Positions 10,560-23,553 of a stretch of 64,000 nucleotides of DNA are shown here, piece after piece (position 1 is the first letter of the stretch; each line of letters starts with the position of its first letter). The stretch spans positions 62,001 through 126,000 of the forward strand of contig WEDG01004937.1 in the NCBI GenBank assembly GCA_017591395.1, read 5' to 3'. Under the pieces are notes generated by a model that saw nothing but the letters and a program-made list of their open reading frames with translations, ran no database searches and was not told the origin of the DNA. The stretch comes from Schistocephalus solidus. Lineage: Eukaryota; Platyhelminthes; Cestoda; Diphyllobothriidea; Diphyllobothriidae. The translations under genes and the position numbers were made by a program.

Positions 10560-11855
10560 TGTCCCGGCGGCCACCATTCCTCTGACCTAATCAGAAAACG
10601 GCCCGCAATCTTGTTTCTTTCCCCCTCCCTCCCCCCTCCCTGACAACCGTACAATTTGTTCTACTTACCCGCATATTTAAATTAGTAACACAGTGATATA
10701 AATGTAAAGGCCTGATGAGCATTTATCAAAAGCAAACGTATGCTCGCTTACTTGTCTTTTGAATTTTTCAATGGCAAGTTTCGCTACACTACACTAAATT
10801 TAATATTGAGGTGAAATGCCTTCCTCGCCGTTCTCGTCCAACGCAACGAGTTTGCTGAGCCGAAAACAAAAGGGTTTACAAAAATAACAAATTCGACACA
10901 GATACCGGGTTTTAATTGCAATGATCCAATAAATCCCAAACCCAGTTGACTTTCTTGGAAACTACATGACTTAACCATATTTCAGCGGACTGAGTAACGG
11001 TCTTCCATTGTCGATGGGCTGAGTTCTTCTGAAACAAATATGAGCTCGCTGCCAAGTAAAGTAGTGGAACGGGTCTTGACTAGTCTTGTTAGCTTCTAAA
11101 TATAGGAAAGCCCTTTACTTGCACATAGTCTGGTAGGTTTACTGCCAGCTGTGCACCAAACTGAAACACTGCAAACTGGTAAGTCCATCGATGGTGTCTG
11201 ATATACTCCTTCAATATTCTCCAGTTAAACGACTTTCTTTTGGAAGATTTGAAAGAATATTTTTGCATTTTATTCCCTACACGCAGCTCTAATTGTCCAA
11301 CAGAGTTAAATTCGTCAGTTTCACTTTGCCCCGAAGTAAGAAGGCTCTCTTTAGACTGGACAGCCAGCTAGACACGTTGCTTTCCACATTACCGTTTCTG
11401 GCCTTCGTGGTGTAATGTAGACGTCATTTTATTTATGATATGAAAGTCTGAACGCGAGGCATTTTTCCACAAACTTGCCTCAGATGTTCGGGGGCTACAA
11501 TTGCGCGGTTCCTTCCAACACCCAAACCAGCACAGTTCGAACAGTTCTAGAACATGTCAGTGCAGTTTGGATTTAATCGATACTTAAAAAAGCGGTGAAG
11601 ATGGAATGGAAGGTGGACGATTATAGGTTTGGTTGGAACAATCCGGACGGAATGCAGTCTTCGGGAGGATAACGACATTTCATTTGTTGTACGAGCATAT
11701 CGACTTTCGTTCATTGTTTTTTAAACATTCTCGAATCACAGACGTTAAACTCAAATTTTAATTTTCGCTCCATTGTTAACCGAGGTTCCATTAGCGAGCG
11801 GTGAGCATTCGTCAACGAACGCAAATATTCCCTATCTAAACCAGCAAGTCAACGG
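10560..11855. other. No feature recognised
   Basis: AT-rich DNA with a C-rich patch near 10617-10641. No coding, RNA or repeat signal was identified. Confidence 0.5.
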
Positions 11856-11857
11856 GG

Positions 11858-12020
11858 CGGTGTGCCAATGGTTAGACGGTTGGACTTCAGATCACCAGGT
11901 CACGGGTTCGCGCCTCGGGTGGTTAACCACCTGGGATGGGGTGTGGCTGACTGATAACGGCCAGTGAGCCAGAAAATGGCCTTTCTAGTCTCCGTCGTCT
12001 TTGTCGGCATTGTTTATCTG
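11858..12020 (+). mobile_element. tRNA-derived SINE
   Basis: The 5' part is tRNA-like. An A-box-like CAATGGTTAGACGGTTGG lies at about 11866-11883, followed by a GGGTTCGCGCC B box near 11904-11914, the internal promoter layout of RNA polymerase III. The 3' body, GTGGCTGACTGATAACGGCC, then AGCCAGAAAATGGCC and a GTCTCC...TTTGTCGGC stretch, recurs near 34.8, 35.0, 35.2 and 40.9 kb. The downstream CTA-rich tract may be its tail. Confidence 0.65.
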
Positions 12021-12028
12021 CCTTTAAT

Positions 12029-12070
12029 AATGCTACTACTACTACTGCTGCTTCTACTTCTACTACTAAT
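12029..12070 (+). repeat. CTA/CTT microsatellite after the SINE
   Basis: An imperfect trinucleotide run (CTA with CTG and CTT variants) directly downstream of the SINE body. It is consistent with a SINE tail that expanded. Confidence 0.6.
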
Positions 12071-12159
12071 CATTGTGTGGCTGCTGGCGGGACTCAAGAG
12101 TGAGCCTCAAGGCACAGCGGAACGAGTTAGTATGGGTAAAGGTCGGTGAGCGTTAATCA

Positions 12160-15100
12160 ACAAAAGACTAAACTGTTACACACGGGAATTGTTGGTGCCT
12201 ATCTTCCGTGGCAGTTTCTCAAACGCCTCCTTTTGAATAGAAAGCTTTAGTTCCGTCCATCGGCATGCATTCGCGAAAAGTAATGAAACTGCTTTAAGTG
12301 AACCATATTAAAAATAATGTGAAAAAAGCAGAAGTCAGAGATGGAAGCAGTAGGCCCTTGCTTCCTAGCAAGCAACAGAGAGATCCGTGAATCAGGTCAG
12401 CTTGTGGGCAGTGAAGACGGCACTTCACGAGCGGGCAGCTGACTGGCAGACCATATCGTCACGCATGGTTGTGGAGAGCAACTGAGTACAACAAAAATAA
12501 AAATCTAAAGAGCAACGAAATGTGTGTCGACGCTCCTAATTATTGAATCCTCAAACATATCTCACAACTGAGAGGACTTAAGACGCTCTCATTATTTCCA
12601 ATTACGTAACTCTATGGAAATAAAACTGCATTGCAATTATCGCAAACTTTCAGAAACAACAAAACCCGTGTTCACTTTATGCTGCAAAAAGAGCTTTAAT
12701 TAGGAATAGTCCAATAAACACAAATATATGCCACGATCGTTTGAGAAAAGTTTGCCGAAAACACTGAGAAATGCTAAAAATAATTTTAAAAAGATGGTTA
12801 GATACCGAAGACCTGCTCCGTCAGAATTAACAGAAGTAGCCTGCTTGCAGGACCTACCCTATTAGAGCAAAGATCATTGAACACGTATCCAGCAAATATT
12901 CTCGATTCCATGGCATTCCTAATTCAAACTGCAGTTTACTTAAAGCGGCCTTTAACCTCCAAAAGGCTCTGTTCATTTAAGAGTTAGGACAAAGTTTTTA
13001 CATTAAAAGGCACCGAGAGCGATTGGACAATCGAGAGAATACGAAGCCCATCCCAAATCCACCCAACCACGTCCAACCTCAACATCCTACTTAAATGAAC
13101 GTTCCCAAAGCGAGCAGATCTCGCCATTAGGCATAACCTTGCGGTGTCTGTGGCTCTGACGTAGTGTGCAACCGCTGGAGAGTTCGATGCAGAAGCTTTG
13201 AAACCGGAGTCAACAAAGAGTGTTTTATTCCACTAGTCCTAACGATCAGTCATGTAAAAAAATCATATTCAACGTTCCCTTTGACAATTCCATCCTCCGC
13301 CCAAGAAAATTGTTTCCTGCTCAAAAATAGCGTTACTATAAAAATAGTAAGCAATATATTGGAAAGAATTATTTCTATTTTGACGGGATATTTATAATCT
13401 GATAACCAACAACCATCTTTATTGCACCAGATCTTGAATGCGTGGAACACAGAACGCCAAAATTATGTGTCCCAGATTAAATCCATTTCATCAATTATTC
13501 TTCAGTTCAAGTTATCTATGTGTGTCCATCGGCTGATGAAGATTCAATTCCGCCATAATACACACGCTTTTTACGAATTGAATTTACCACTTCTGCAGTC
13601 CTTTGTTATAATGAATTCCATAGTCAGAAAAAATACGACTATTTTCATATTTTCAAAAGATTAGATAATTCTGGTATCCGCTTGTTTGCGTTAACAAATT
13701 GATTAACAAAACTTTTACCACTCTAATCGAGCAGATTTCGTCCACTCACTGCTGAGAAATGGCTCACATGGTTTAACCGTCTGCCGATATGTGATGGTCA
13801 ACAACTCTGAAATAAAATGTAGGGGGGGAAACGCTATTTAACAAGTTTTATCGAGGCGAGGGAACGCACACTCAGTTTAACAGGCAGTGGCAGGAAATGT
13901 TCTCCTCAGCACGAAATTTGTGCTTGTACCGGGAATTTGTTCGGTTATTGCCAAACCATGAAGCTAAAAACATAGATCGGCGTCACGACTTCATCGAGAC
14001 GAACGTTGAATCTCCACGAACAAGCAACAGTCGGAAAGTAACACGGGCAAGTGATCCCGCTGACAACTGTGAGAATGGACTTTCAAACGTCGGTTTCGCT
14101 GAGTATCTCGCCCCAAATCCATGATATCATAGGCAGCTCTGCTTCGAATAACTACTGCGTGTTTCCATTTAGTCAATGGCACTTAAAATTCCTTTAATAG
14201 CTTTCATTCTATTCTAATGTTGACGGGCGCCTTCTTTGCTGCTTGCATTTGTTTTCTTGGCCTTTTCTTGCCCCCTTCGTTTTGTGTGAAATGGTAAAAA
14301 TTGAAGGAGTGTTAATTTAGAGGCGGACTGTCATAAGAACCGCCTGTTATGCGCAGAAGGGAAAATGGAGAGGACTGGATAATTTTTGGCGCCAACATAC
14401 AAATCGATTTTTCATTCCAAACTGACTCCCTTAGTTCTGACTCCGGTAGATGCGATGCATTTAAGCTTCTATGAAAAGTGGCAATGAGTTGTCAGGTTGT
14501 TCCTCAAAGGAGAAGCGTGATAGGCACATTTGCAATTCACCTTTCAATAGAGGACTTAAACCCTGCAGATGAACACTCAGGTCAATTACGGAGAGCTGCC
14601 AGCTGCCAGGTTGCCTGCTATCACAACTGGTTTCCCCTTTGCAAACTTGTACGTATTCTTCGCAAAATCTCCCTTCCTAAGGTATGGGGAGTAATGACCG
14701 ACTGCCTATAAAGGACACATCGATGAGAATGTATTCATTCACTTGCTCCTGTGGGAGGGATATATTGACCGAGACCCAAGGCGTCTTGAATAGAGGGTAT
14801 GTGTAGACATACCTACCTGGCTAGGCGCAGTGGAATATCAATCGATTTCAAATTAACTTTGCGTACATCCAAAGAATTCTTTCCGATTATCCATCGGGAA
14901 CCAGCACGTTACACTCAAGGCCTACTCAAGAGTGTGCTAGCGACAACCGAGACATTGACGTTTCGTTTATTGGACCAAACGCTCAATTATCAGGCAATCT
15001 GTCTTCCTTAAACGACTCCAGGTTGTGATCACACGCCGTCCGCCTGTTTAGCATACAGACGGCGTTCACATCTACCCTTCTCTTCCCCTCCTCTCCCCCC

Positions 15101-17555
15101 ACCGCTACCAAATCCAACGTCCTCAACGCGCTGACGCCGCCGTGCGAGCGGCACGGGAAGGAAGAGTGTGACAAACCATTCCTCACAGATACAACCTCGC
15201 ACATATCTCATGAGTTCCTTTTTCGTGGGCCTGATGCGGAATTACCAAAAACATATTTCTCAGTTGACTTTTAATCTATAAAGTATTGACTGAATATCTT
15301 CGGTTGTTCTTCAAATCTGACTTTCTGCAATAACTGGTTTTGTGTTCATGCACTGCAGTTACACTATAACTACCTGTATCAATATTTTCACTATATTTGT
15401 TTTACTTGGGGCACTTATTTTTCCCTTTTTTTGTGGTGCCTATTAAGTGATTCTTTCTCGCCCCTCTATATGTCGGTGTATTTATTTAGTAGCTTAATGG
15501 AACTCCATATTTAGATCTGTCATCCAGCAAGAATTGGAATCGCAGCATGGGCATCAGGTTCTCTTCGGAGACTGGGGAAAACACGCACACCTACTTGAAG
15601 GGATCACGAACATCAGTTCATGAAATAAATATATAATACTGAAAACTGACAAAGATCGACTTGGATTGATTATATGATGGCCAAAAATGTTTCTATGGGT
15701 AGCAATAGAGCCAGGTGGTTTCAAAACCACAAGTCAAGGTTTATTAGTAAAACCCGATTAATGCGGACGCGTGATGCCCGGCTGAAAACAGAGACGAAAA
15801 TTGTCCATTTTCCGTGATATTGCAGTCCACTTGCTCATCTTAGTGCCACGATCGATACATTTCCCATCACGTCTGTCAAAGGGGAACTAATGCAGGAACT
15901 CCAGAAAGAGACGCTGGTTTTCGAAACATTTATACTCTCGTTTTAAACTCGCTGACCAGCCAAATGACTTTGACCACCGAACGGAGGGGAGACTGAAAAA
16001 ACCTACTGCCTTCGTCAAAAAAAATAATAGTGTTTGATTTTTCGTCCATAACTAAGGTCTCCTCAAACTGACACCGTGGTTAATTAGCCTGAAATTGGAA
16101 GCCGACTGCCATTTGTCTTAGTCAGTACTCCTTCCTGTATCTGTAAGTGTTCGGGATGCAGCTGTTTTTGAGGACTGTTGATTTAGCCTCAATGCACAGA
16201 AAATGAGCATTTTCCACAACCTAATCGGTGAGCACAATTCAGATCGCAGTTTATTATTCCCAATAGGAACCGACCGAACAGCGGGATCCTGGATTAATAG
16301 CAGAATGTTAGACATCAAAGCGTTTAACGGAAAGAGAGTTCAAGATTCGAAACTTTGCTCCGACAGGCGCTGGCATGAATATAGCTGGCTGACGACAGTT
16401 AAAAGACTAGAAAATGGGCGTTTAATTGTCATTTTGCTTCCTCGCATATCCTGCCTACATCTAGAAGTTGATGCTATATTATTGCCTGTGAGGGTTCTAG
16501 ATTGAAGCGCAATTGCAGGAGCAGATCACTCAAATTGATCGATAACTGTCCATCTCAGAGAGTTGTTGTATCGAGCGCCTGTAAGGACACTAGCTTCTGT
16601 CTGCAGGGACTCAAATATCATATGCGCAAAGAGATCGACTTTGACTGATTATACGGCACACAACGATGGCAATGCTTGAAAGCAACGGTTCCAAACGGTT
16701 TCAAGACCAAAATTATGAGTTTCTCAGTAGAAATACAATTTTTGTGGATACGCGATGCCCGGATAAGTGGACAGTTTAAAATGGTTCTGAAATATAATTT
16801 AATTTCCATTTGCTTCAGACCGTAATATTGATATTAGCAATCACTTTGGAACGATTAATTAATTTTAGAGTTTCACTAACTATATCCATAAAATATCAGT
16901 TTCTATTTGATACGATATTTTATCCTTTAAAAATACTGCAAACTATGAAAGACAAATCCTATGTTATGGTGAATCACAAGAGCAAACTCTTTCGATTGAG
17001 GATTACCATATTCGATGCGTGGGAATTTAAAAATGTCAGCCTTCTCAGTGTTACGATATCCTTTTTCTCTACAGAATACAGCCAAGCATTTTTTAAATTT
17101 TCTTTTCTCAAATTTTAGCATTATCTCGAAAAAGTATGTATCTGAAGCTACATTTTGGAATTTGTATTTGGTTTTACAGTGGAACTAAAACCCCGAATTG
17201 CAAGATTTTATTTCATACTTATTTAAAAATGTCTTATACAGCAGTGTTACCATATTTGACGTCACAAACGCTAGTTTGCAATTTACATCTGCGTAAAGAT
17301 TATCAATCGCAACGACCGTTTTTAATTTAAAACTTTGGAGCATTGAAGTGCATTTATTTCCTCTTTATAACGTCGAGTTTGTGCGCATATCAGTGATTAT
17401 TAACGCACAATAACGGATTGAAATCTTTTGCATAAGTGGATACCAATGACGCTGTTATATACTGAATATTGTTTCAAACTCATGTTGAACGTAAAAAGGC
17501 CAATAGTTTATGATCTTTCTGTGAGTTTTCAACTGATCGGAGTACTGAAATGCGA
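12160..17555. other. AT-rich intergenic DNA, no gene recognised
   Basis: Many short open frames exist, but none shows a recognisable domain, splice structure or signal peptide with a sensible mature part. No repeat family was identified by eye. Confidence 0.5.
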
Positions 17556-17560
17556 CGCAA

Positions 17561-18004
17561 TTAAAGGAACATAATTTTATTCCTGGCCAAATTCATTTCG
17601 GGGAGGCAGTTAGTACTATTGACCAGAAGTTTAGTAGAATGTGCGTCGCACGTTAAATGGGTTACAATGATAACCGAGACCTGCTGGCATTCTTCCGGGC
17701 TTCCTGCCATCGTCAGAGGAGCAGGACCCCAAAACAGGCCGAATGAGCTCAAGGGTTTAATTTTCACGCATTTGGCCATTATGATTATCGCGGTCTGATG
17801 CTGTGTCAGCTGTGATTGGCGATATTCAGGGTCATGCTGTAGTGCGTTTGCCGAATCGAAACAAATTAAGGCCGGGATAGGAGAGTTTGGCTTTGTCTGC
17901 TTAAGCCTTCGTAGGCACAGGCGTGACGCTGAATTCAAGGCGTACTCTGACCAAAACAGGGACGAACGAGTTGCCGTCTTAAATCGTGTGCGGTCATCAG
18001 TCAC
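17561..18004 (-). CDS. Orphan open frame, 147 residues, function unknown
   Basis: An uninterrupted minus-strand frame, longer than most in this AT-rich stretch. The product has many Ser, Thr and Leu residues, a short hydrophobic patch (SVIIVTHLTC), and no motif I recognise. There are no splice sites or neighbours to support it. It could be a chance ORF or a fragment of an unlisted repeat. Confidence 0.2.
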   Translation of the reverse strand: MTDDRTRFKTATRSSLFWSEYALNSASRLCLRRLKQTKPNSPIPALICFDSANALQHDPEYRQSQLTQHQTAIIIMAKCVKIKPLSSFGLFWGPAPLTMAGSPEECQQVSVIIVTHLTCDAHSTKLLVNSTNCLPEMNLARNKIMFL

Positions 18005-18317
18005 CTATAACTCAATTTTGCAAAGACCTAAAAGTTCTACTCGGATGATAGTCCACTTGGTTTTAATTCCAGGTTGGTGATTGACTGGCTGACGACGGAC
18101 AATATTCCAGGAATAATTACTACGTGACCAGTCAGCAGGTAACGGCTGCCTAGAAAAATGCATTTTCCGTTGCCTCGATATGCGTCTAAGATGAACAAAG
18201 TGTCGAGACCCCTCAGAATTCTGCTGAATATTTCAGCATGTGCATTGTCTGACAACCACTGCGCGTACAAGTGCCATGAAAGTGAGACATTTAGTGAAGT
18301 TTAATAGACTCTAGGCT

Positions 18318-18635
18318 TTGATTGCCCTTACAGTGGCTGGAGAGCACGAAAGCTCAGCTCGAGAATACGCGAACACAAACGGACCAGCCGAAAAGGCGAC
18401 TCAACTCATTGCCCACAGCCTGCGGAAAGACTACGAATTCGGCTTTGTGAGCACGCGGAAAATTGCACTACCTGGTGAAAATATAGGTCGAGATTGGTTT
18501 GAGTTGCGTGTCTCTAGCAGCTTCCCCGTAAACAGACATTCCTACAGGCTCCATTATCACGCGTTGAGCGCACACTTTTGGATGGCGCGACCCGTATACT
18601 ATCCAAAGACGCACACTGCCACCGTAGCGGGATAA
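18318..18635 (+). CDS. Orphan open frame, 105 residues, function unknown
   Basis: A plus-strand frame of balanced amino-acid composition starting MIALTVAGEHESS. No domain is recognised. It lies in locally less AT-rich DNA than its surroundings, which may explain its length by chance. Confidence 0.18.
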   Translation: MIALTVAGEHESSAREYANTNGPAEKATQLIAHSLRKDYEFGFVSTRKIALPGENIGRDWFELRVSSSFPVNRHSYRLHYHALSAHFWMARPVYYPKTHTATVAG

Positions 18636-19141
18636 CACGGCGTGGGAGGCAACCTTACTAAATTCCTGGGCAGGACATACAGCCTCCCCCTACCCAAAAT
18701 CCCAACCCACCCATACTGCGGTTTCTGACTGCAAAACTGCTCAGGCATTATTTTTCATTCACTGCCTATGATTTAGACTCTTCAACAAGACAGAATGCTC
18801 TTCCTGATACAGCTGCCTTTAAGGTTGTCACATTTTCCTGTTTTGTGACAAGAACCTGGAACTTGCGTACTCACGTCCTCTAAGTTAATATTCTGTTGCC
18901 AACCTGTCGGCAGTTCTTCTTCACCAGTATATGTGTCTTCGTCTTTCTAGTCTCTAGCATGAAGTTCCAAGGCACATGCGATGCTTCATTTCGATCTCTA
19001 ATATCCAATTCCAACGTCTTGGAGGATTGCGGATACATATTAAGGGTCGTTTGTTATAGATATTCCTTGATTTTTGGTTAGGATTACCTACGACTGTCTT
19101 AATCTTCAGAAGTAGAAAATGGTGCTCAATCGTATTTTGTC

Positions 19142-19158
19142 ACTCTCTCTCTCTCTGA
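19142..19158. repeat. Short CT dinucleotide run
   Basis: A CT repeat of about eight units in otherwise unremarkable DNA. Confidence 0.6.
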
Positions 19159-20319
19159 TTAGAACGCAAATCTTGTTATTGCTAAACACCGAATGTAACT
19201 TTTTTGATTCTAATTGTCCGTCGAATATAGAACCATTACTCATAACGCTCGAACTCTCATTTTAAACAAATAATTTAGTGGAAAAATAATTTCAATTAAA
19301 TATACTTGTACCGGAGTGTCCGTAACATGATTCAGTTAAATGAAATATACAGTCTTATGCTAGGTAGAGTTTCGACTCAGCGTTAACTTGGCTTTCAATG
19401 GACTTGTCCATACGTCTGTTTTTGCCAATTTAAATAATCATAGGCAAATGTTGAGCGTTGTGTCCTACATTTAAGTTAAATGAAAAAATGTTTTTGCTTT
19501 AAATTTGGCTTCTCTTTGTGACTTGATGCTTTATACTGGCATTTCCGCCACTGAGTACCAAAATACACCTGAAGCGTGTGCCAAAAATATGTCTGTTTTT
19601 TCCGGTTTGTTGCGGAGCTCGCCTAACACGAACAAAAACGCAAAAACTTACGAAACTGAATGCTTACTGGAACTTTGCCTTCGGTCAAGGAGGTTTGCAT
19701 TTGCCGAAAACGTGATAGATCACCATCCTTAAAATTAAACCAGGACGAAAAGAATTTTCGGGTGATCTATAGCTTCAGTTGTTGCATTTTGGCTTCTTCG
19801 AGATGGATGTGTGATATTGTTAAAAAAACGATGTTTTAAATTCAATAAATATGAGTTGCTGACTTTAAGAGTTCCAGCATAGTTGTATTTTTGGCACAAG
19901 TGAAAAAAACGCCTTTGATCGCCAGCCAAACTCAAAGCAGTCAAAGAGTTCGGGGAAATTTGAAGAAACGAAGTGTTTTTCAACTGCTTAAAGTCCGTTA
20001 TGCACGTTTGTGTTCAAAAATTGAGGAAAACGTCTCCATTTTATGGTATTATTCCGCATGTAGTGGATATGGCATGAAGGCAGGTGGCTTTAAAGTTTGC
20101 GTATATGTGCGTCCATATTTGGTGCAACGCTTTTCCACAACATTTCTGAGTACTTAAGATATTGACTTCGCTCCTTTGCATCAGTAAGCAGATATGGATT
20201 CAAGTCTCCGATCCAAAATCTTCATCAATTTTTTAAGCAATTGAAAGAATTCAGTTGAGGAGTTTACAGAAGTAACATGTGCGCTAATGAGATATTCATT
20301 TTTTAATGTCGTCTCCCTG

Positions 20320-21440
20320 TTCACGCACACAACCTTGAATTTAGCACAGCAGTACATATAGAAACGTTTGAAGTTCGACTTCCTTTGATGTGCGGCAAAT
20401 GTCTGCATGAACCAAAAAATCATCTTTGGAAAACTTAATTTCTATTTGATTAGCAATAATATAAGCAAATGAATGGAGCCCCCAATGGAGATATATATAT
20501 CTCTGACTTTCTTTTCGAGGTCACAATCTAGCAACTTGAGATTATGGCTCTTTCGCTAATTTACCCTAACTTGTAGCTATAATTTGTAAGCGAAAAACAT
20601 GTGATCATTACAGAGGATCAACCGTAAACACTCCCTTAAACACTCAACACAACTTTTCTTGAAAATAATTTAAAATTCACAAAGAAACTTGACAAAATAT
20701 CCCCTGATTTGGATGATCCTACACACCAAAAGGCTGACAGCATTTTCTACTCATCCTTTTACCGCAAATAATTTTATGCGGAAGTAATTCAACAGTATAA
20801 CAACAACCATTCTAAATCTCCGAAATTGAGTGTTGTTAAGAGTCGGTTTAATTGAGCGAAACCCTTCTGTTTTTATTATAAGGATACCGCGTCAAACAAC
20901 CCCACATTTGGACGATCATCGAGAGCAAAATACTTAAGGAAAGTTGTACGTATCTACTTACCGCAAAAGTTTGGAAATCATTAACTACCATAGGAACAAC
21001 CATTCTATCCTTAACAAAACGAAGTGTTGTTGAGAGTCTGCTTGATCGAACTTAAACCAACTGCTTTCACGATAAGAGCTGCCGAGTCAACTTAAATTAC
21101 TTGAGGGAAGTATTTCCTCAGAGCGGCTGCCCTCAAGATTTTCTAACGTGATGTTTAAATTAGTGAGAGTCAAAAAATGAATTAAGTTTTTTCGATTAGC
21201 CGTCCCAACCAAATAGCTGGCGAAATCTTCCTTACGTCAAGAATGTGTCTGAAATCGTTCAAAGACACAACAGAAAATAGAAGATTCTAATGTCACAAAG
21301 ATTGACCATAATATTATGCACTTACCTTGTACATGTTAAGGTTAATTCTCTCTATACGTAATTCCCCTACGAGAGCTTATGTGATGCCTGTGATGCAGTT
21401 AATTCTGGTAACAATGTAAAATCCGTCTATACAGGCTTGC
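20320..21440. repeat. Segmental duplication, copy 1
   Basis: Shares ordered blocks with copy 2. These are a TGTTCACGC-CACAAC stretch followed by CATATAGAAAC, a TGCGGAAGT-ATTCAAC block with CAACCAT, a GTGTTGTTAA-AG-C-GTTTAATTGA block, and CCTTACGTCAAG-ATGTG followed by a GTGATG-CTGTGATGCAGT end. Internally, 20700-20880 is repeated again at about 20905-21090. Divergence is high. Confidence 0.6.
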
Positions 21441-21645
21441 AGGAACATGAGTTGGCATTAAAGAGGCAAAATTACCTGACCCAGGTGATCATGAGCAACT
21501 TAAATACTGAGCACGCTATTGCTCAAGACAAAACAAGTCTTATTAAGGTATTTGTCTCTTCGGGTAATGCCAAGGTTCCGTAACGCCTTGCACTCGAATG
21601 ATTTATGCATCAATCTGCCTATCTAGTTGGTTGCAGATACCTAGA

Positions 21646-21781
21646 GTGAAGCGAGAACAGTCAGCAAACAATGAAAGCACTTTGATAGCGTAAGGCAAGC
21701 GCTTTTTGGCGCACTCGCCAAGCGGAGATTGATTTTTGAGGCACGTTCTTAAAGTTAACTGTTTGCGTATTCTCGCTTCAC
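21646..21781. mobile_element. MITE-like inverted repeat element
   Basis: GTGAAGCGAGAA at 21646-21657 is the exact reverse complement of TTCTCGCTTCAC at 21770-21781. Imperfect pairing continues inward (CAGTCAGCAAAC against GTTTGCGTA). About 136 bp in total with no ORF. It lies between the two segmental copies. No clear target-site duplication is seen. Confidence 0.45.
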
Positions 21782-21849
21782 GCCTGACGACGATTTATGG
21801 AAATGGTGACAGTTGCACAGTAAAGTTCATTAGATTGTGAGTTCATCCC

Positions 21850-22800
21850 ATGTCACCTGTCTGTTCACGCCCACAACCCCAGATTTAACAAAACAGCACA
21901 TATAGAAACTAATGTAATCTTAGTTCACTAATGTCCCACTAATGTCTCAGTTTAACACAACGATCTTCGATCATAAACTAATTTTTCATTGCACAGGCAA
22001 ATACTATAAGAAATGAAAGAAGTTCTGATGGTGCCATGTGTTGTTTTTTTTTCTCGTCGTGGTCATAACCGGGAAAAGTTGAGATAACGGCGCTTTCGGT
22101 CACTAACATTACATTCTGGCTACTACTTAGATAATAAGCAATTTTGACATCTTTGACCAACTGACTGAACTGTAAACACTCCACAATGCTATCGATGCGA
22201 CATTCCTGGTAGCTCCAAACATATTCAAAAATAATGTTGACAAAAACTTGCATGAGTTGAATATTTCCTACAGCAAATATCTGACGGCAAAACCTACACA
22301 TCACTTTACCTCAAAGCATCGTATGCGGAAGTCATTCAACACTGATTAAGCAACCATCTTATCTCTCTTAAAATAGTGCTGTTAATAACTTGCTTAATTG
22401 AATAAATACTCACTGTTCTGACAATGAGGGAAACGATGGCGAGTACAGTAAACTCTGTGAGTAATCGCCCCTGAGTGGGTTACCTAAGGGTTACGTATGC
22501 CACTGTCTAAGACAGCAAGATTCAAAATCAAATGCCCTAGGTAGTTCCAATTAAGCTACATAACCAAATATTCGGCAAGGTCCTCCTTACATTAAGTATG
22601 TGCCTGAACACGTTAAAAGCCACTTGAAGAAGCATCAAAATCGATTGGCGCACAAACCCTCGACCACATTACACACAGCTTGCACATCTTTAGGGTGGTT
22701 TTGGTTACTTTAATCTGAAGGACTTCGTCTTAACGATTTTTTTTGATGTCTGTGCTGCAGTACATTATGGGAAAACTGGAAAATCAAACCTTACACGCAG
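21850..22800. repeat. Segmental duplication, copy 2
   Basis: Same orientation as copy 1 and about 1.4-1.5 kb downstream of it. It matches in ordered patches such as 21862-21910, 22328-22400, 22565-22640 and 22745-22765. No coding potential was recognised in either copy. Confidence 0.55.
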
Positions 22801-23553
22801 TTACGACCGTTTATTATAAAAATAGAGGTAAGCTTGCCTTTCTTATGAAGTGGCCATGCATATCGTAGATACTAGACACACATTCCTTTAGGACAATCAC
22901 AAAAGGCCGAAAGTTTCTCGATGTTGTGCGCTTTGGATAATCCCTGCATCAGTTAGTGTTTAGTTTTACACCCATGGAGAACTTTGACTGTCCCTGGTTT
23001 CACCTTTATGCCTTTAACGTTCGATCTTAAGTCATCTGCGTTCCCAGTTAACTCTGTTGCAGGCCGTTTAAGGTTTGCTTTCCATTACCCCGATCCAGGG
23101 GGTTCGTCGTTTGAAATTGGTGTAAATTTTCAATTCCTTCGATCCTGCGAGTTTTAAGTCTCTATCTTAGTGTAGAAGACACGATGCTTGGAAATTATTA
23201 AAGAATTGTCTGTTTATTCCCCTGAATTCGGAAATTGCGTTTGGACGTAAGGATTCTGAGCCTTTAAAAAAATTCCTCTGAGGTGGATTATTTTCTGCCC
23301 CAGGATTTATCTCAACTGGAAATGCAAGCTTCGATCTTTGCTCATTTCGAAAGCTCGCGCTGGCTGTGTGCTACCTGCATCTACTTTCAATCGCGGAAGG
23401 GGCTCAAACAAAAGGCAGAGTTGTAATACCCTCATATTCTTATATCCTTGTTCACATCCTCATTTAGTCAAATGCTTGAATATCACTACCGACTCTCCGT
23501 TAATTTTGTGGTGATGCTAACATCAATCGCATTAGCTTTGTCTCCCAATAAGT

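Noticed and set aside
11866..11930. Functional tRNA gene
   Set aside because: A and B boxes are present but the acceptor stem does not close, and the segment is joined to a repeated non-tRNA body; a SINE explains it better.
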